A stretch of 64,000 bases of DNA from Ferdinandcohnia humi_A (GCA_047608075.1 JBLKRX010000001.1:124001-188000); one strand, 5' to 3'. Shown: positions 53,301 through 63,900, counted from the stretch's first letter. A program made the numbers and translations. Notes: a model not told the origin generated them from the sequence alone.

Positions 53301-53654
53301 ATGACAAAAGAGCATAAAGATGAAGATATACAATCACCAATCTTAGATGAAACTCAACCACATCAAATAAATGCCCCATCATTTAAAGGTACAGGGATAA
53401 AGATGCAGGATCCGTTTGTAAATGAATATGGAGTGGTTATTGGAGATAGTTTTTATGATTCTCCTAATTCTCCGTTAAATAATTGGAGTGATGAGGTAGA
53501 CCCTGAGATAATGGCCGGTGATGAATGGATTCATCCAACAAATGATATCGGTTGGAACTCAAGTGAAAACCTGGAATTGCTCGAAGCTAAGAAAAAGCCA
53601 AAAGGCGTACCATTCATGCACCCTACTAAAGATTCAAGCTACGGGAAGGATTAA
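53301..53654 (+). CDS. DUF3905-like hypothetical protein (117 aa)
   Basis: The product is acidic and soluble. It contains the Trp-rich segments WSDEVDPEIMAGDEWIHPTNDIGWN and a C-terminal GVPFMHPTKDSSYGKD. This pattern matches a Bacillaceae-specific family I recall as DUF3905; the function is unknown and spore association is only a guess. The ATG is preceded by GAGAGGTG. It is followed by a terminator. Confidence 0.75.
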   Translation: MTKEHKDEDIQSPILDETQPHQINAPSFKGTGIKMQDPFVNEYGVVIGDSFYDSPNSPLNNWSDEVDPEIMAGDEWIHPTNDIGWNSSENLELLEAKKKPKGVPFMHPTKDSSYGKD

Positions 53655-53704
53655 TTTAGCTAACTGCGATAGCCATCACAAGAGTGTTAGTAATGAAAAA
53701 TCTA

Positions 53705-53744
53705 TGCACACGATTTTTAAATAAAATTCCGTGTGCTTTTTTTG
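53705..53744 (+). terminator. Terminator of the DUF3905-like gene
   Basis: GCACACG pairs with CGTGTGC around an AT-rich, partly pairing loop and is followed by seven T. Confidence 0.8.
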
Positions 53745-53904
53745 CTCTGAGATGGACATTAACTTGGATAGTTTACTATCCCCCTAATTAAGGTAAAAAA
53801 TAACTGCCAAGCCCGCTCACTTATTAAAGTAAGAAGGTCTCGACAGTCCGCTATATAAAACATATAGGACAAGAGTGTGGAACTTAGCTACCCAATCAAA
53901 AAAG

Positions 53905-55254
53905 TTACCCGATAATAAGTCTTTCCTTTGGATAATGATAATTAACGTCTTTACCCTTTTTCCCGATAATGAAGATGAAAGATAAAATTCCAACCCTTCC
54001 TATAAACATAAGAAACATAATAATTACCTTACCAATTGTGCTTAGCTCAGGTGTTATTCCCATTGATAATCCTGTTGTTCCGAATGCAGAACATACCTCA
54101 AACAGAATTTCCATCAATGTGAATTTTTCTGTAATCGATAATATGAGGACAGAGATAAAACAAGTAAAGAAAGCAAAAATGGTAACTACTAGGGACTTAG
54201 TAATATCTTCATCATGAATTTCTCTTTTAAAAATTTTAATTGTTCTATTTCCCCTTGCAAAATTGTATAAAAACAAAATATTAATAGCGAAGGTAGTCGT
54301 TCGGATACCACCACCAACAGAGCTAGGAGAAGCCCCGATGAACATCATTCCACATATAAATAACAAGGTTGGCTCTGAAAATTCATTCAAATCCATTGTT
54401 GCTAAACCAGCACTTCTTGTTGTTACTGACTGGAAGAGTGAATAGAAGAAGGTTTCGTGCCAGGACATTCCCTTAAAGAAATGAGTAAATTCAAATAGAA
54501 AAATAATCAATGTACCAAACACAACCAATGATAAAAATGTAACCGATGTTAGTTTTGAAAATAGAGAAAACCGGTATCTTCCCTTTTTATGTAAGAGAAA
54601 GTCTTTCATTTCAACTAAAACAGGAAACCCGATTGCCCCCAATATAATTAAAATAATGGTAATAAATTGAACAAAATAGTCATTCGCAAACGGAATGAGT
54701 GATTCACCTGTTATATCAAAGCCTGCATTTGTCGTCGCACTAACTGAAGCAAAGATTCCATGAAGGAAAGCCTCTTGCCAAGTGGGAAAGTATTGCATGA
54801 AATAAAGTCCTAAAATAAGACTACCAAGAATTTCAACAGCTATAATAATTATTAAAATTTGCTTTAATAAATTTACCAAGCCTGATAACTGAGACTGGTT
54901 TTGATCAACCATGATTAATTGTCTCTCACGTAAGCCTATTTTTCGACGGAAGACTAACCAAATAAAGGTCCCCAAGGTCATGACCCCGATTCCGCCCACT
55001 TGTAATACAAAGATTAATATAAAAATCCCAGCTACACTAAAGGTGTCCTTGATTGAGACGACACTTAAGCCAGTTACACTTACAGCACTGGCAGCTGTAA
55101 ATAACCGATCTATAAACGATATCTCTACGCCTTCTTGATGAGCAATCGGTAGGCTTAACAATAAAACGGAAACGGTAACAGCTAAAAGATAAAACGAAAA
55201 AATTAATTGCGGAGGTGACAGCTCATTGAAGTAGGTATTTATTTTTTTCCACAT
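53905..55254 (-). CDS. Potassium-uptake channel subunit, KtrB/KtrD (TrkH) family
   Basis: The 449-residue protein has four M1-P-M2 repeats. The selectivity-filter strands are visible as SVTGLSVV, TTNAGFD, TTRSAGLAT and FGTTGLSMG. It forms the ion pore and needs a cytoplasmic KtrA/KtrC RCK subunit, not present in this window, so it is likely a solitary KtrD-type gene as in B. subtilis. I chose ATG 55254 (MWKKIN) with AGGA nine bases upstream, giving the same length as B. subtilis KtrD from memory. Structured element copy 3 lies about 90 bases upstream. Confidence 0.88.
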   Translation of the reverse strand: MWKKINTYFNELSPPQLIFSFYLLAVTVSVLLLSLPIAHQEGVEISFIDRLFTAASAVSVTGLSVVSIKDTFSVAGIFILIFVLQVGGIGVMTLGTFIWLVFRRKIGLRERQLIMVDQNQSQLSGLVNLLKQILIIIIAVEILGSLILGLYFMQYFPTWQEAFLHGIFASVSATTNAGFDITGESLIPFANDYFVQFITIILIILGAIGFPVLVEMKDFLLHKKGRYRFSLFSKLTSVTFLSLVVFGTLIIFLFEFTHFFKGMSWHETFFYSLFQSVTTRSAGLATMDLNEFSEPTLLFICGMMFIGASPSSVGGGIRTTTFAINILFLYNFARGNRTIKIFKREIHDEDITKSLVVTIFAFFTCFISVLILSITEKFTLMEILFEVCSAFGTTGLSMGITPELSTIGKVIIMFLMFIGRVGILSFIFIIGKKGKDVNYHYPKERLIIG

Positions 55255-55341
55255 GTTTTTCAGTCCTAACAATTTACTTGTAATCTTTCCTATCTATCAT
55301 ATAGAATTCTTGACTACTTTTAAAGGGGGTAGTTAATAAAC

Positions 55342-55534
55342 CAAATGGGTATTATCGTAATAAGCCCACAAATTTTTTCGAACTTGCTCGAAAAAATTCC
55401 TATAAAAAATCGAAAGTCTCGCCGGTGGCTTTAACTTTATTCAGTCAGTGTTTGAACCCTGACTGAATTGTATATTGCTTTTATTTCATGTTCCCCCACT
55501 TTTAGAAGCGGTGTTTTGTTGAATAAAGTTAATA
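55342..55534. repeat. Structured dispersed element, copy 3 (internally deleted)
   Basis: It shares the left-end palindrome type (TATTATCGTAATA), the GAACTTGCTCG segment, the AAAATCGAAAG hairpin region and the entire right arm of copies 1 and 2. The right arm has TTAACTTTATTCAG, the 7-bp stem CAGTCAG...CTGACTG, the CACTTTTAGAAG hairpin and TTGAATAAAGTTAA. It lacks the central ATCTGTGG and GGCAGTTGCCC hairpins, about 95 bases. It lies between the Ktr gene and the SASP gene. Confidence 0.7.
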
Positions 55535-55563
55535 TAATTCCCTCAACTTAGTATGCATTTCCA

Positions 55564-55592
55564 GTATGGAAAATAATAATCTTCTTATACTA
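55564..55592 (+). promoter_or_regulatory. Sigma-G (forespore) type promoter for the SASP gene
   Basis: GTATG (55564-55568), a 17-base spacer and TATACTA (55586-55592) fit the sigma-G pattern (GHATR ... CATNMTA-like) upstream of a forespore-expressed gene. Confidence 0.55.
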
Positions 55593-55645
55593 TTTATACA
55601 ACGGATATTTTCGTTGTTATATTTTAACGTAGGAGATGAAGTCAA

Positions 55646-55837
55646 ATGGCAAGGAGCAGTAATAAATTGCTTGTTCCTGGTATTGAACAAGCATTAGATC
55701 AAATAAAATTTGAAATTGCCCAAGAGTTTGGTGTAAAACTTGGTTCAGATACTGCCTCAAGAGCAAACGGATCCGTTGGCGGCGAAATAACAAAACGTTT
55801 AGTATCTCAAGCCCAACACCAATTGAGAGGCGAATAG
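55646..55837 (+). CDS. Alpha/beta-type small acid-soluble spore protein
   Basis: SASPs saturate spore DNA and protect it from UV and heat. The 63-residue product shows the family hallmarks: the GPR protease cleavage region KFEIAQEFGV, LGSDTASRANGSVGGEITKRLV and Gln/Leu-rich ends. The ATG is preceded by AGGAGATG. A sigma-G-like promoter precedes it and a terminator follows, so it is a single-gene unit. Confidence 0.95.
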   Translation: MARSSNKLLVPGIEQALDQIKFEIAQEFGVKLGSDTASRANGSVGGEITKRLVSQAQHQLRGE

Positions 55838-55859
55838 TTTACTATCATATAAAATTGGC

Positions 55860-55888
55860 AAAAGCCGAGGGATCCCCTCGGCTTATTT
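55860..55888. terminator. Bidirectional terminator between the SASP gene and rsgI
   Basis: AAGCCGAGG pairs with CCTCGGCTT; T-rich tails exist in both directions. Confidence 0.8.
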
Positions 55889-56942
55889 AATCGTCATCTT
55901 CGTTATTTCCACGATCGTTTTTCTCGTTTTCCTTCTTGACTCTATCCTTGTCGCGACCTCGTTCTTCTTTGTTATCTTCCCGATTTTTTTGTTTTTCTTT
56001 CAATTCACTTTTTTTTTGCTCGATTTCCTCAAATTTATTATTTACTTTTTCTTTCACATGCTCAGGCATATTTGAATGTTTAATATTCTCTTTTACTTTT
56101 TCTTTTACTTCTTCCTGAGTTTGTTTTAATTCTTCTCGCGCCTTTTTAGCATTCTCTTTGGTGTTTTCCTTGGCATTCTCTACAGCATCATTTTGGTTAC
56201 CCTTGGAATTTTGTTCAGTCTTCTTATCAGCTGGTGCCACTTGTTCTTTATTTTCCGCCTGTTTCTCTGGAATTTTATTTTCCTGTATTAACAGCTTACC
56301 AGTCGAAACACCTTTTTCTTTTGCTGCTTTTCTTGTCTCAATTGTACTGGTAATAGCTGTAACTGAGATTTGCTCCTTTGCAAGTTCAGCTTTGATTTCT
56401 TTCATGTCCTGCTCGATTTCTTGGTCAACCTCAGCCTTGTGTGAATCCTTGACTACCGTTGTAATGACTACTTCTTTCCCCTCTTCAAGATATCCATTAT
56501 CTTTACTTTTTTCTATAATGGTTTCAGTAATCGAGTCTAAAGAAGTATGTTTCCAATCAGGCATGCTGTCCAATAATTTTTCTGCTTCTTCATTTAGTGC
56601 ATCAACACTCACAACACGGAGTTCATCATCAAGTCCTACCTCAAAGCTTGGATTGATATCGATTGACATGTAAGCATATACTTCATTACGAAATGACATT
56701 GGAATAATTAAAGATAAGAATAGGATTGCAACTAACGAACTAGCCACTGCGTATCTCAACTTCTTCACTTGGAAGAATTTTGGTTTAGAAGTACTGCTTA
56801 CACGTTCCTGAATCGGAAAAAACGTTGTTTCTTCTCCAATTTCATAGCTTGTTTTTGTATGTCTAGCTTTGATGAATTCTCCGTCGGGAGTTAACATTGT
56901 CACGTACTCATCATTAACATCCATAACAATCCCCTTTTTCAA
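55887..56942 (-). CDS. rsgI: RsgI, membrane-bound anti-sigma-I factor
   Basis: RsgI holds SigI inactive at the membrane. The N-terminal anti-sigma domain (residues about 1-50: MKKGIVMDVNDEYVTMLTPDG) is followed by one membrane helix (about 64-84). The conserved extracellular domain (YAYMSIDINPSFEVGLDDELRVV) follows, then a long Lys/Glu/Asn-rich, low-complexity coiled tail with NAKENTKENAKKA-type repeats. There is no carbohydrate-binding domain, unlike clostridial RsgIs. Two bases separate it from the sigI stop. Confidence 0.92.
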   Translation of the reverse strand: MKKGIVMDVNDEYVTMLTPDGEFIKARHTKTSYEIGEETTFFPIQERVSSTSKPKFFQVKKLRYAVASSLVAILFLSLIIPMSFRNEVYAYMSIDINPSFEVGLDDELRVVSVDALNEEAEKLLDSMPDWKHTSLDSITETIIEKSKDNGYLEEGKEVVITTVVKDSHKAEVDQEIEQDMKEIKAELAKEQISVTAITSTIETRKAAKEKGVSTGKLLIQENKIPEKQAENKEQVAPADKKTEQNSKGNQNDAVENAKENTKENAKKAREELKQTQEEVKEKVKENIKHSNMPEHVKEKVNNKFEEIEQKKSELKEKQKNREDNKEERGRDKDRVKKENEKNDRGNNEDDD

Positions 56943-56944
56943 CT

Positions 56945-57691
56945 CTACAGCACCCCCTTAATATAATCTCTTAGGTAGATATATTCTCCTGATAAAATAA
57001 TCGCCATAGCGATAATATACTTACGATTTCTCTCTATCGTTTTCCGACTAACAGCTACTTTTGATTCAAGTTGCTTTATTGGCAGTTGTTTCTTTTCAAA
57101 CAGGGTCGCCATAAGTTCAGCGTCTTCAACAACTGCTTTAGAAACTAAAATTGCATTTTGTCTGGCATCCGCATGCTTAGGTGATATTTCTAATAACTCA
57201 TGAAACGATAGCCCAAATTCCTGAAGTACCTTATGAAAATGCAGAATTTCTTCTTTTCTATGCTCCTGTTCAATGCTTTTCTGATAGTCTTCAACTGATA
57301 GAGCAGCCTCGATTTTGGATTGTGTTGTTTCCTCTTCATTATCCCCGTTTGAAACAAAATTGACAGTGCGAACTCTCGCTTCTTTACGGATGTAATCAAT
57401 AACCCTACGTTTGATTAATAACTCCGCAAATGATAATAAAGAGCTACCCTTTTCAACCGAAAATTTTTCTAATGCTTCATTAAATGCAATAAGGCCGATG
57501 CTAAATTCATCATCTGATTCACTAATATATCGTTTACATACAGCAGAAACGTTCTTTGCAATGAACGGCTTATAGTCCTCAATAAGCTTATTCTGTAAGG
57601 ATGTATCTCCCTTTTGAATCTGGATAACGGTTTCTTCCAAGGTGCTTTTTCGTTTTCCAATTTTAAACAGTAAACTAAGCACTGGTTTCAC
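56945..57691 (-). CDS. sigI: RNA polymerase sigma factor SigI
   Basis: SigI is a heat- and envelope-stress sigma factor. The 248-residue product has the SigI-type region 2 (IEDYKPFIAKNVSAVCKRYI, EFSIGLIAFNEALEKFS, SFAELLIKRRVIDYIRKEAR). It also has a distinctive C-terminal region (HELLEISPKHADAR and LPIKQLESKVAVSRKTIERNRKYIIAMAIILSGEY) instead of a classical region 4. It heads the sigI-rsgI operon, and an ACCCCC/CGTA promoter about 215 bases upstream suggests autoregulation. Confidence 0.93.
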   Translation of the reverse strand: MKPVLSLLFKIGKRKSTLEETVIQIQKGDTSLQNKLIEDYKPFIAKNVSAVCKRYISESDDEFSIGLIAFNEALEKFSVEKGSSLLSFAELLIKRRVIDYIRKEARVRTVNFVSNGDNEEETTQSKIEAALSVEDYQKSIEQEHRKEEILHFHKVLQEFGLSFHELLEISPKHADARQNAILVSKAVVEDAELMATLFEKKQLPIKQLESKVAVSRKTIERNRKYIIAMAIILSGEYIYLRDYIKGVL

Positions 57692-57905
57692 CTCAATTCT
57701 CTATTTACTATTTGTTAATAGTAGCAAGAGTGAAACGGGAGATTCAATAACAATTTTTCACATACGCGGACTTACTTAAAAAATATTACAAAGGCACTAG
57801 TACAAAATACTCCTTTTTTCATGGGACAGATGAAGGGTTTGTAACATTCTTTACTTTTCCGTTACAGGACCCTCTTTGCTTTGTAATGTTTGACTCATTA
57901 AAAAT

Positions 57906-57934
57906 TACGTATCTCCATTTTTCTTTCAGGGGGT
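57906..57934 (-). promoter_or_regulatory. Candidate SigI-dependent promoter of sigI-rsgI
   Basis: On the minus strand ACCCCCTGAA is followed, 15 bases later, by CGTA. This resembles reported SigI promoters (ACCCCC -35, CGAA/CGWA -10). It is about 215 bases before sigI. Confidence 0.4.
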
Positions 57935-58043
57935 AATTTTTTATATAATGTAAGTTTTTTTACGAATTTTTTCGGATATTATTACCATCATTCAGCATAC
58001 GCATCAAGGTAACACTACTAGTAAAAAGAAAGTAGGAATACGT

Positions 58044-58964
58044 ATGCATACAATGTGGAAAGGCTCAATTAGCTTCGGTCTTGTTAACATCCCCATAAAG
58101 CTTTTTTCTGCAACAGAGGATAAGGATATTAAGCTACGGAATCTTCATAAGGAGTGTAACACACCTGTTCAATATGAAAAAACCTGTCCAAACTGTGAAA
58201 AAGAGGTTGAAAATGCTGATATCGTAAAAGGATATGAGTATATAAAGGGGAAATTTGTTATTTTGAGCGATGAAGAACTAAATGAATTAAAGGATGAGCA
58301 TGAGGAAAAAGCGGTAGAAATCATTGACTTTGTTAAACTTGATGAAATTGACCCGATCTATTTTAATCGTTCCTATTTTATGGGACCAGGAGAAAACGGT
58401 AGTAAAGCTTATGGGTTATTACGCGAAGCCTTAAAGAAGTCTGGTAAAATTGGAATTGCTGAAATTACCATTCGTTCTAAACAGCATATGGCAATCATCC
58501 GAGTATATAAAAACAGTCTTGTCATGGAAACCATTCATTATCCAGATGAAGTGCGCAATGTTGGAGAAGTACCAGGGGTTCCAGAGAATATTGAAATTAA
58601 TGAAAAAGAGCTTGATACAGCAATTATGTTGATTGATCAATTAACAACTGAGTTTAGTCCTGAAAAATATAAGGATGAATACCGTACTGCACTGATGGAT
58701 CTTATTGAAACGAAAGTTAACAATAATGAAGGAACAACCTCAAAAGAAGCACCAAGAACCAATGTTGTTGATTTAATGAGTGCATTGCAGGCCAGTATTG
58801 AACGTACAAGAACACAAGAAACTGCAGTTTCCAAAAAGAATACTGCACCAAAGGGATTGAAAACAAAGGCAAAAGCAAAAGCGGAGCCTGCAGCGGAAGC
58901 AGATAAAGCGCCTACAATTACAAAGCCAAAAACAAGAACAACTCGAAAAAAAGTTGGTTCATAA
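58044..58964 (+). CDS. ku: Ku protein (non-homologous end joining)
   Basis: Bacterial Ku binds DNA ends as a homodimer and recruits LigD. The 306-residue product has MWKGSISFGLVNIPIKLFSATE at the start, the CNTPVQYEKTCPNCEKEV segment with paired cysteines, and the core fold to residue about 250. A basic Lys/Ala-rich tail (KAKAKAEPA ... RTTRKKVGS) probably aids DNA binding. The ATG lacks a strong site nearby (GTAGGAATACGT upstream). The B. subtilis homologue is forespore-expressed under sigma-G; no clear sigma-G promoter was identified here. Confidence 0.95.
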   Translation: MHTMWKGSISFGLVNIPIKLFSATEDKDIKLRNLHKECNTPVQYEKTCPNCEKEVENADIVKGYEYIKGKFVILSDEELNELKDEHEEKAVEIIDFVKLDEIDPIYFNRSYFMGPGENGSKAYGLLREALKKSGKIGIAEITIRSKQHMAIIRVYKNSLVMETIHYPDEVRNVGEVPGVPENIEINEKELDTAIMLIDQLTTEFSPEKYKDEYRTALMDLIETKVNNNEGTTSKEAPRTNVVDLMSALQASIERTRTQETAVSKKNTAPKGLKTKAKAKAEPAAEADKAPTITKPKTRTTRKKVGS

Positions 58965-59123
58965 GAAAAATGCAAGTGTCTAATCTCAGAAGCTGAAGCT
59001 TATTCAGTATCCAAAACTGGCAAAACTGGGCCTTGACATTGAAAACGATATTCAAGAAGTCAGTGGGGCTTATCCCTACTGATTTGCCTTTTTTAACCAT
59101 TCATTGTGTATTGGAGTGACATC

Positions 59124-60956
59124 ATGCTAAAGCCAATGCTCCCCACCCTTATATTTGAGGCTCCCACAGGTCCTAATTGGGTTTATGAAATTAAATATGA
59201 TGGCTTCCGGGCAATGCTTCATTGGAATGAGGAAAGCATTCAACTCATCAGCAGAAATGGATATCTATTGAACGACCAATTTCCTGAAATTATTGACCAG
59301 TGTCTCTCCTTACAGAAAAAGGTAGCAAAGCATTTGCCCATTGTATTTGATGGAGAATTATGCATACTTGAATCTCCTTATAAAGCAAGCTTTGAATTGA
59401 CACAAATAAGAGGCCGACTTAGAAACACTGATAAAATTTTACAAAATTCTAGTAAAAGACCTGCTCATTATTTGGTTTTCGATTTACTAAAGCTTCAAGG
59501 TGAAAAAATAACAGAAGAGAAATGGATTGATAGAAAAAATAAGCTTTATCAGTTGTTTGAAGACCTTGCACTCGATACTTCCATTAGCCAATCAAGCAGA
59601 CAATTACTTCAGTTTATTGATTATGATACTGCGTTTAATCGCATCTGGAAAATAGCTTCAGAACTTAATGCAGAAGGTATTATTGCAAAGAAAAAGGATA
59701 GCACATGGGATGAAGGCAAACGTACAACAAACTGGTATAAAATCAAAAACTGGCAGGTAGGCGCCTTTTTTATAGTAGGCTATGACAAGAAAAACGGATT
59801 CTTCCACGTAGGTGTAATGCGAAACAAGATGATCTATGAAATTGGTTTGTTTTCTCACGGTATCGGATCTGATGAACGTCAGGCATTGCTACAAGTTATC
59901 CAAAACAATGCTGTAGATGAGACATCTGGATTTATAAAAGTAAATCCAGGTATATGTGTAGAACTTTTTTATCTTGAGCTTTATAAAGAGCAGCTTAGAC
60001 AAGCAAGCTTTTCAAAATTCCGGCTTGATTTAAGTTGGCGGGATTGTACATGGGAAAAGCTTGTACATAAGGCTCCTTTGCTACCCGAAGAGGTTGAAAT
60101 CAGCCACCCTAATAAGCCATTATGGAAAGACAAGTCAATTACGAAGCTTGATTATATTCACTACTTAGTTGATGTATCACCATATATACTACCTTTTCTA
60201 AAAGATCGCTTATTAACGGTGATTCGATATCCTCACGGGATGTATGGAGAATCCTTTTATCAAAAAAACTGTCCGGACTATGCACCAGACTTTATTAAAA
60301 CGTCCATAAATGAAGGTATTGAGTACATCGTTTGCAATGATTTAAAGACCCTTGCTTGGTTAGGAAATCAGCTCTCATTTGAATTTCACATTCCATTTCA
60401 TACGATTTATTCACAAGGACCATCTGAAATTGTATTTGATTTGGATCCGCCTTCGAGAGATTTCTTCCAACTTGCTGTAAAGGCTGCCCTACTATTAAAG
60501 GACGTGTTTGATGGTCTAAAACTGAAAACGTTTGTAAAAACATCTGGCAATAAAGGCTTACAAATTTATATACCTCTACCAGAAAATCAATTTACCTATG
60601 ATCAAACAAGACAATTTACAGAGTTTATTGCTAATTATTTAACAACCATGAATCCAGACCTATTTACAACTGAAAGATTGAAAAAAAATCGTGGTAGCCG
60701 CCTTTACGTGGATTATGTCCAGCATGCGGAAGGAAAAACAATTATTGCTCCTTACTCAGTTCGAGGGAATGATGGAGCTTATGTTGCCACACCTTTATTT
60801 TGGGAGGAAGTAACTGAAAACTTGTCGATTGAGCAATTCCCATTAGAATCAATTATGGAGAGAATTATGATTAATGGCTGTCCATTTGAAGACTATTTAC
60901 GTACAAAGGATGAACAGCCATTTCAGCCAGTATTAGACTTTTTAAGTCAAAAGTAG
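59124..60956 (+). CDS. ligD: LigD, ATP-dependent DNA ligase with polymerase domain
   Basis: This NHEJ enzyme has 610 residues. The N-terminal ligase domain carries the adenylation Lys24 in YEIKYDGFRAM, then FDGELCIL, EGIIAKKKDSTW and WYKIKNW. The C-terminal archaeo-eukaryotic-primase-type polymerase domain (about 310-610) has the metal motif EIVFDLDPPS and KTSGNKGLQIYIP. The nuclease (PE) domain is absent, as in B. subtilis LigD, and the domain order (ligase first) is the Bacillus one. I chose ATG 59124 with GGAG eight bases upstream. Ku lies 160 bases upstream. Confidence 0.95.
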   Translation: MLKPMLPTLIFEAPTGPNWVYEIKYDGFRAMLHWNEESIQLISRNGYLLNDQFPEIIDQCLSLQKKVAKHLPIVFDGELCILESPYKASFELTQIRGRLRNTDKILQNSSKRPAHYLVFDLLKLQGEKITEEKWIDRKNKLYQLFEDLALDTSISQSSRQLLQFIDYDTAFNRIWKIASELNAEGIIAKKKDSTWDEGKRTTNWYKIKNWQVGAFFIVGYDKKNGFFHVGVMRNKMIYEIGLFSHGIGSDERQALLQVIQNNAVDETSGFIKVNPGICVELFYLELYKEQLRQASFSKFRLDLSWRDCTWEKLVHKAPLLPEEVEISHPNKPLWKDKSITKLDYIHYLVDVSPYILPFLKDRLLTVIRYPHGMYGESFYQKNCPDYAPDFIKTSINEGIEYIVCNDLKTLAWLGNQLSFEFHIPFHTIYSQGPSEIVFDLDPPSRDFFQLAVKAALLLKDVFDGLKLKTFVKTSGNKGLQIYIPLPENQFTYDQTRQFTEFIANYLTTMNPDLFTTERLKKNRGSRLYVDYVQHAEGKTIIAPYSVRGNDGAYVATPLFWEEVTENLSIEQFPLESIMERIMINGCPFEDYLRTKDEQPFQPVLDFLSQK

Positions 60957-60962
60957 GGGTGC

Positions 60963-63900
60963 TTATCCTTGGTGCCCCTTCCCTTTCTCTATTTCACTTC
61001 CCTTTGCTTTTTCATTGTATCCCTTATCAAAAAAGCTATATATAATTGGAATGATAAACAAGGTCAGTAATGTACTACTAATTAACCCGCTAATTACAGT
61101 AATCCCCATTGGTTGGTTGATTTCGGAGCCTTCTCCAATACCAAATGCTAACGGCAGCAATCCTAAAATAGTTGTAGAAGCTGTCATCATAACAGGTCTT
61201 GTCCGATTTTTCACCGCCATTACAATCGCATCTAAGGAACTTACACCACTTTCTCTTTGTTGATTAATGAAATCAACAAGGACAATCGCGTTATTAACAA
61301 CAATTCCGGCTAGTACAATTATGCCGATAATTGCTGTAATTCCTATCGGAGTCTTTGTTAAATATAGTCCAAGTGCCACTCCTATTACCATTAAAGGCAC
61401 AGTAAACATAATAACAAATGGATACTTTAATGATTCAAATTGTGCAGCCATTACGCAATAAATTAGAATTAAAGCGAGAACAAAGGCAAGAACCATTTGC
61501 TGAATCGATGTTTCTAATAACTCACGGTCTCCACTGAAAGCAATATCTGTTTGATCTGACAAATTCAATTCTGCAATCTTGTGATCTATTTTAGTTGAAA
61601 TTGCTCCAAGATTAGTTGTCGTTGCATACTTGACTCTAAATTGAACCGCACTTTGCTGGTCTATTCGTTTTATAGTTAAGGGACCTTCACCAATCGTAAT
61701 ATCTGCTACTTCATCTAAGGAAATGAAAGTATTTGTTGGTGACTTCAAACGTAATTGCTTTAAACCTTGGATATTGTTCGTAAAGTTACGGTCATAGCTT
61801 ACATTTACGGTATACACATGATTTTTATCATCTGTAATTTGAATGGCTTTCGTGCCTCTCGTTACATCGTTAACAATAGTAGCAATCTGTATAGGAACTA
61901 GTCCCGCTTCAAAGGCACTTTCTTTATCAATTGCGATCTGTACTTCCTCAATTGTTTTTGAAGCATTTGTAGAAATCTCAGTTACCTCATCTAGTTCATT
62001 TAATGATGTAGAAATTTCTTGGACAGCTTTATCAAGTCTTTCTTTATTATTATCCTTCACATGAAAGGTTAATGTATTAGGTGATGAACCTGAAGTGGAT
62101 TGTAAATTAAATCGAACAATTGCATCAGGGTGTATCGAATGGGCTGCAACCTCAAAATCCTTTTTAATTGCATCTACAAATTCAAACGTGGACTGTTCTC
62201 TCTCCCTAAAATCAACCATCTTTACATAAATTTCAGCTTCATTCGAACTCCCTGATCCCCTAAAGCTATCCTCCTGTGTTGTCCCGATCAAACTAACAAA
62301 AACATCCACATCCTTCTCGTACCTAAGTTTATTTTCCATTTGCCTAATTGTTTTTTCTGTTTCATCTAAGGCTGTTCCGTTTTTGAGCTTAACCGAAATC
62401 GTAAAAAAACCTTCATCACTTTTTGGAATAAATTCTGTCCCAACAGCTTTAAGTCCAAACACACTTACTCCCAATAACAGGAGTGTTCCGGTTAGCACTG
62501 CTATTCTATTTCGTAAGGACCATTTCGTAGCCTGCTCCAGGAAACGTAAACCGCATGACTGCTGACGACTTCTTTCTCGATTTTCATCTGGTTTTTTCAA
62601 GAATTTACTTGCTAGCATTGGAACTACTGTTAAAGCTACTACTAATGAAGCAAAAAGGCTAAACGCAATCGTAACGGCAAACTCTGTAAATAATTCGCCA
62701 ATTAAGCCTGTAATAAAGACAACTGGCAAAAAGACAGCAACTGTCGTAAGGGTGGACGCAATAATAGCTGTTCCAATTTCCTTCGTACCATCAGCAGATG
62801 CTTGCAGTGGATCCTTCCCCATGGATAAATGGCGGTAAATATTTTCAATCACTACAATTGAATTGTCTACTAACATTCCAATACCCAGTGCAAGACCACC
62901 GAGAGTCAGTATATTTAATGAGAAATCCGAAAAATACATTAGCACAAATGTCACAATAACCGAATAAGGAATGGCAATACCAATAATAAGTGGACTTTTT
63001 AGATTCCTTAAAAAGAAGAAAAGGACAACCATTGCAAAAGAGCCACCTAATAAAAGAGTATTTACAATATTGCCTATAGCCACTTTTATGTAATCACCTT
63101 GGTCAAAAAGAATATTTGCCTGTACATCCTTATATTTATCAAGCTTAATCTTTTTAGATAATTCATTTTGAAATGCTTCTGAAACCATGGCAGTATTAGC
63201 ATCTGATTCTTGAAGTACATTTAAAAGTAGAGCTGGTTCCATATTTGCACGTGTTATTGTGTTTTGATTTTCCGGTGCTACCTTTACCTCTGCAAAATCA
63301 GCAAGCACCATACTTTCACCGAGCAAAGGATCAATTGTAACCGGAAGATCCTCGATTGCCTCAACCGAATCCAGAGTACTAATAACTCTTGTAGTAAGCG
63401 ATCTACCTTCAGTTTCAATTGTGTTTCCTGGTAACGAAACAGAATTTGCACGTATGGCATTTACAATATCAGCTTGACTAAGGTTATATTCCTCTAATCT
63501 TTCTTGATCTATTTCAACTCGTATTTCTTTTGTAACTGTCCCAGATAAATTTACACTCGCTACTCCTTCAACCTTATTAAGCTCTGTTGAAAGCTCTTCA
63601 GCTAGGTCCTGAAGTTTTTCGGCTTCCCCTTTTATACTTAATGACAGTTGGATTATCGGAAACTGGGATGGGTCAAATTTTAAGAACCTTGGTCGTTCCG
63701 CGTCTTCTGTAATCGGAGTCTGGTTAATTCTGTTTTGTATCTCGTTCTCCATTTCATCAATTGAGGTTGTCCAGGAAAATTCTAAAAATAATAAAGCAGT
63801 CCCTTCCTGTGAAGTGGTAGACATTGTTTTCAAGCCTGGTAAAGTTGATAAGCTTTTTTCTAAAGGCTTTGTTACCTTTTCAACAACTTCATTTGGACTA

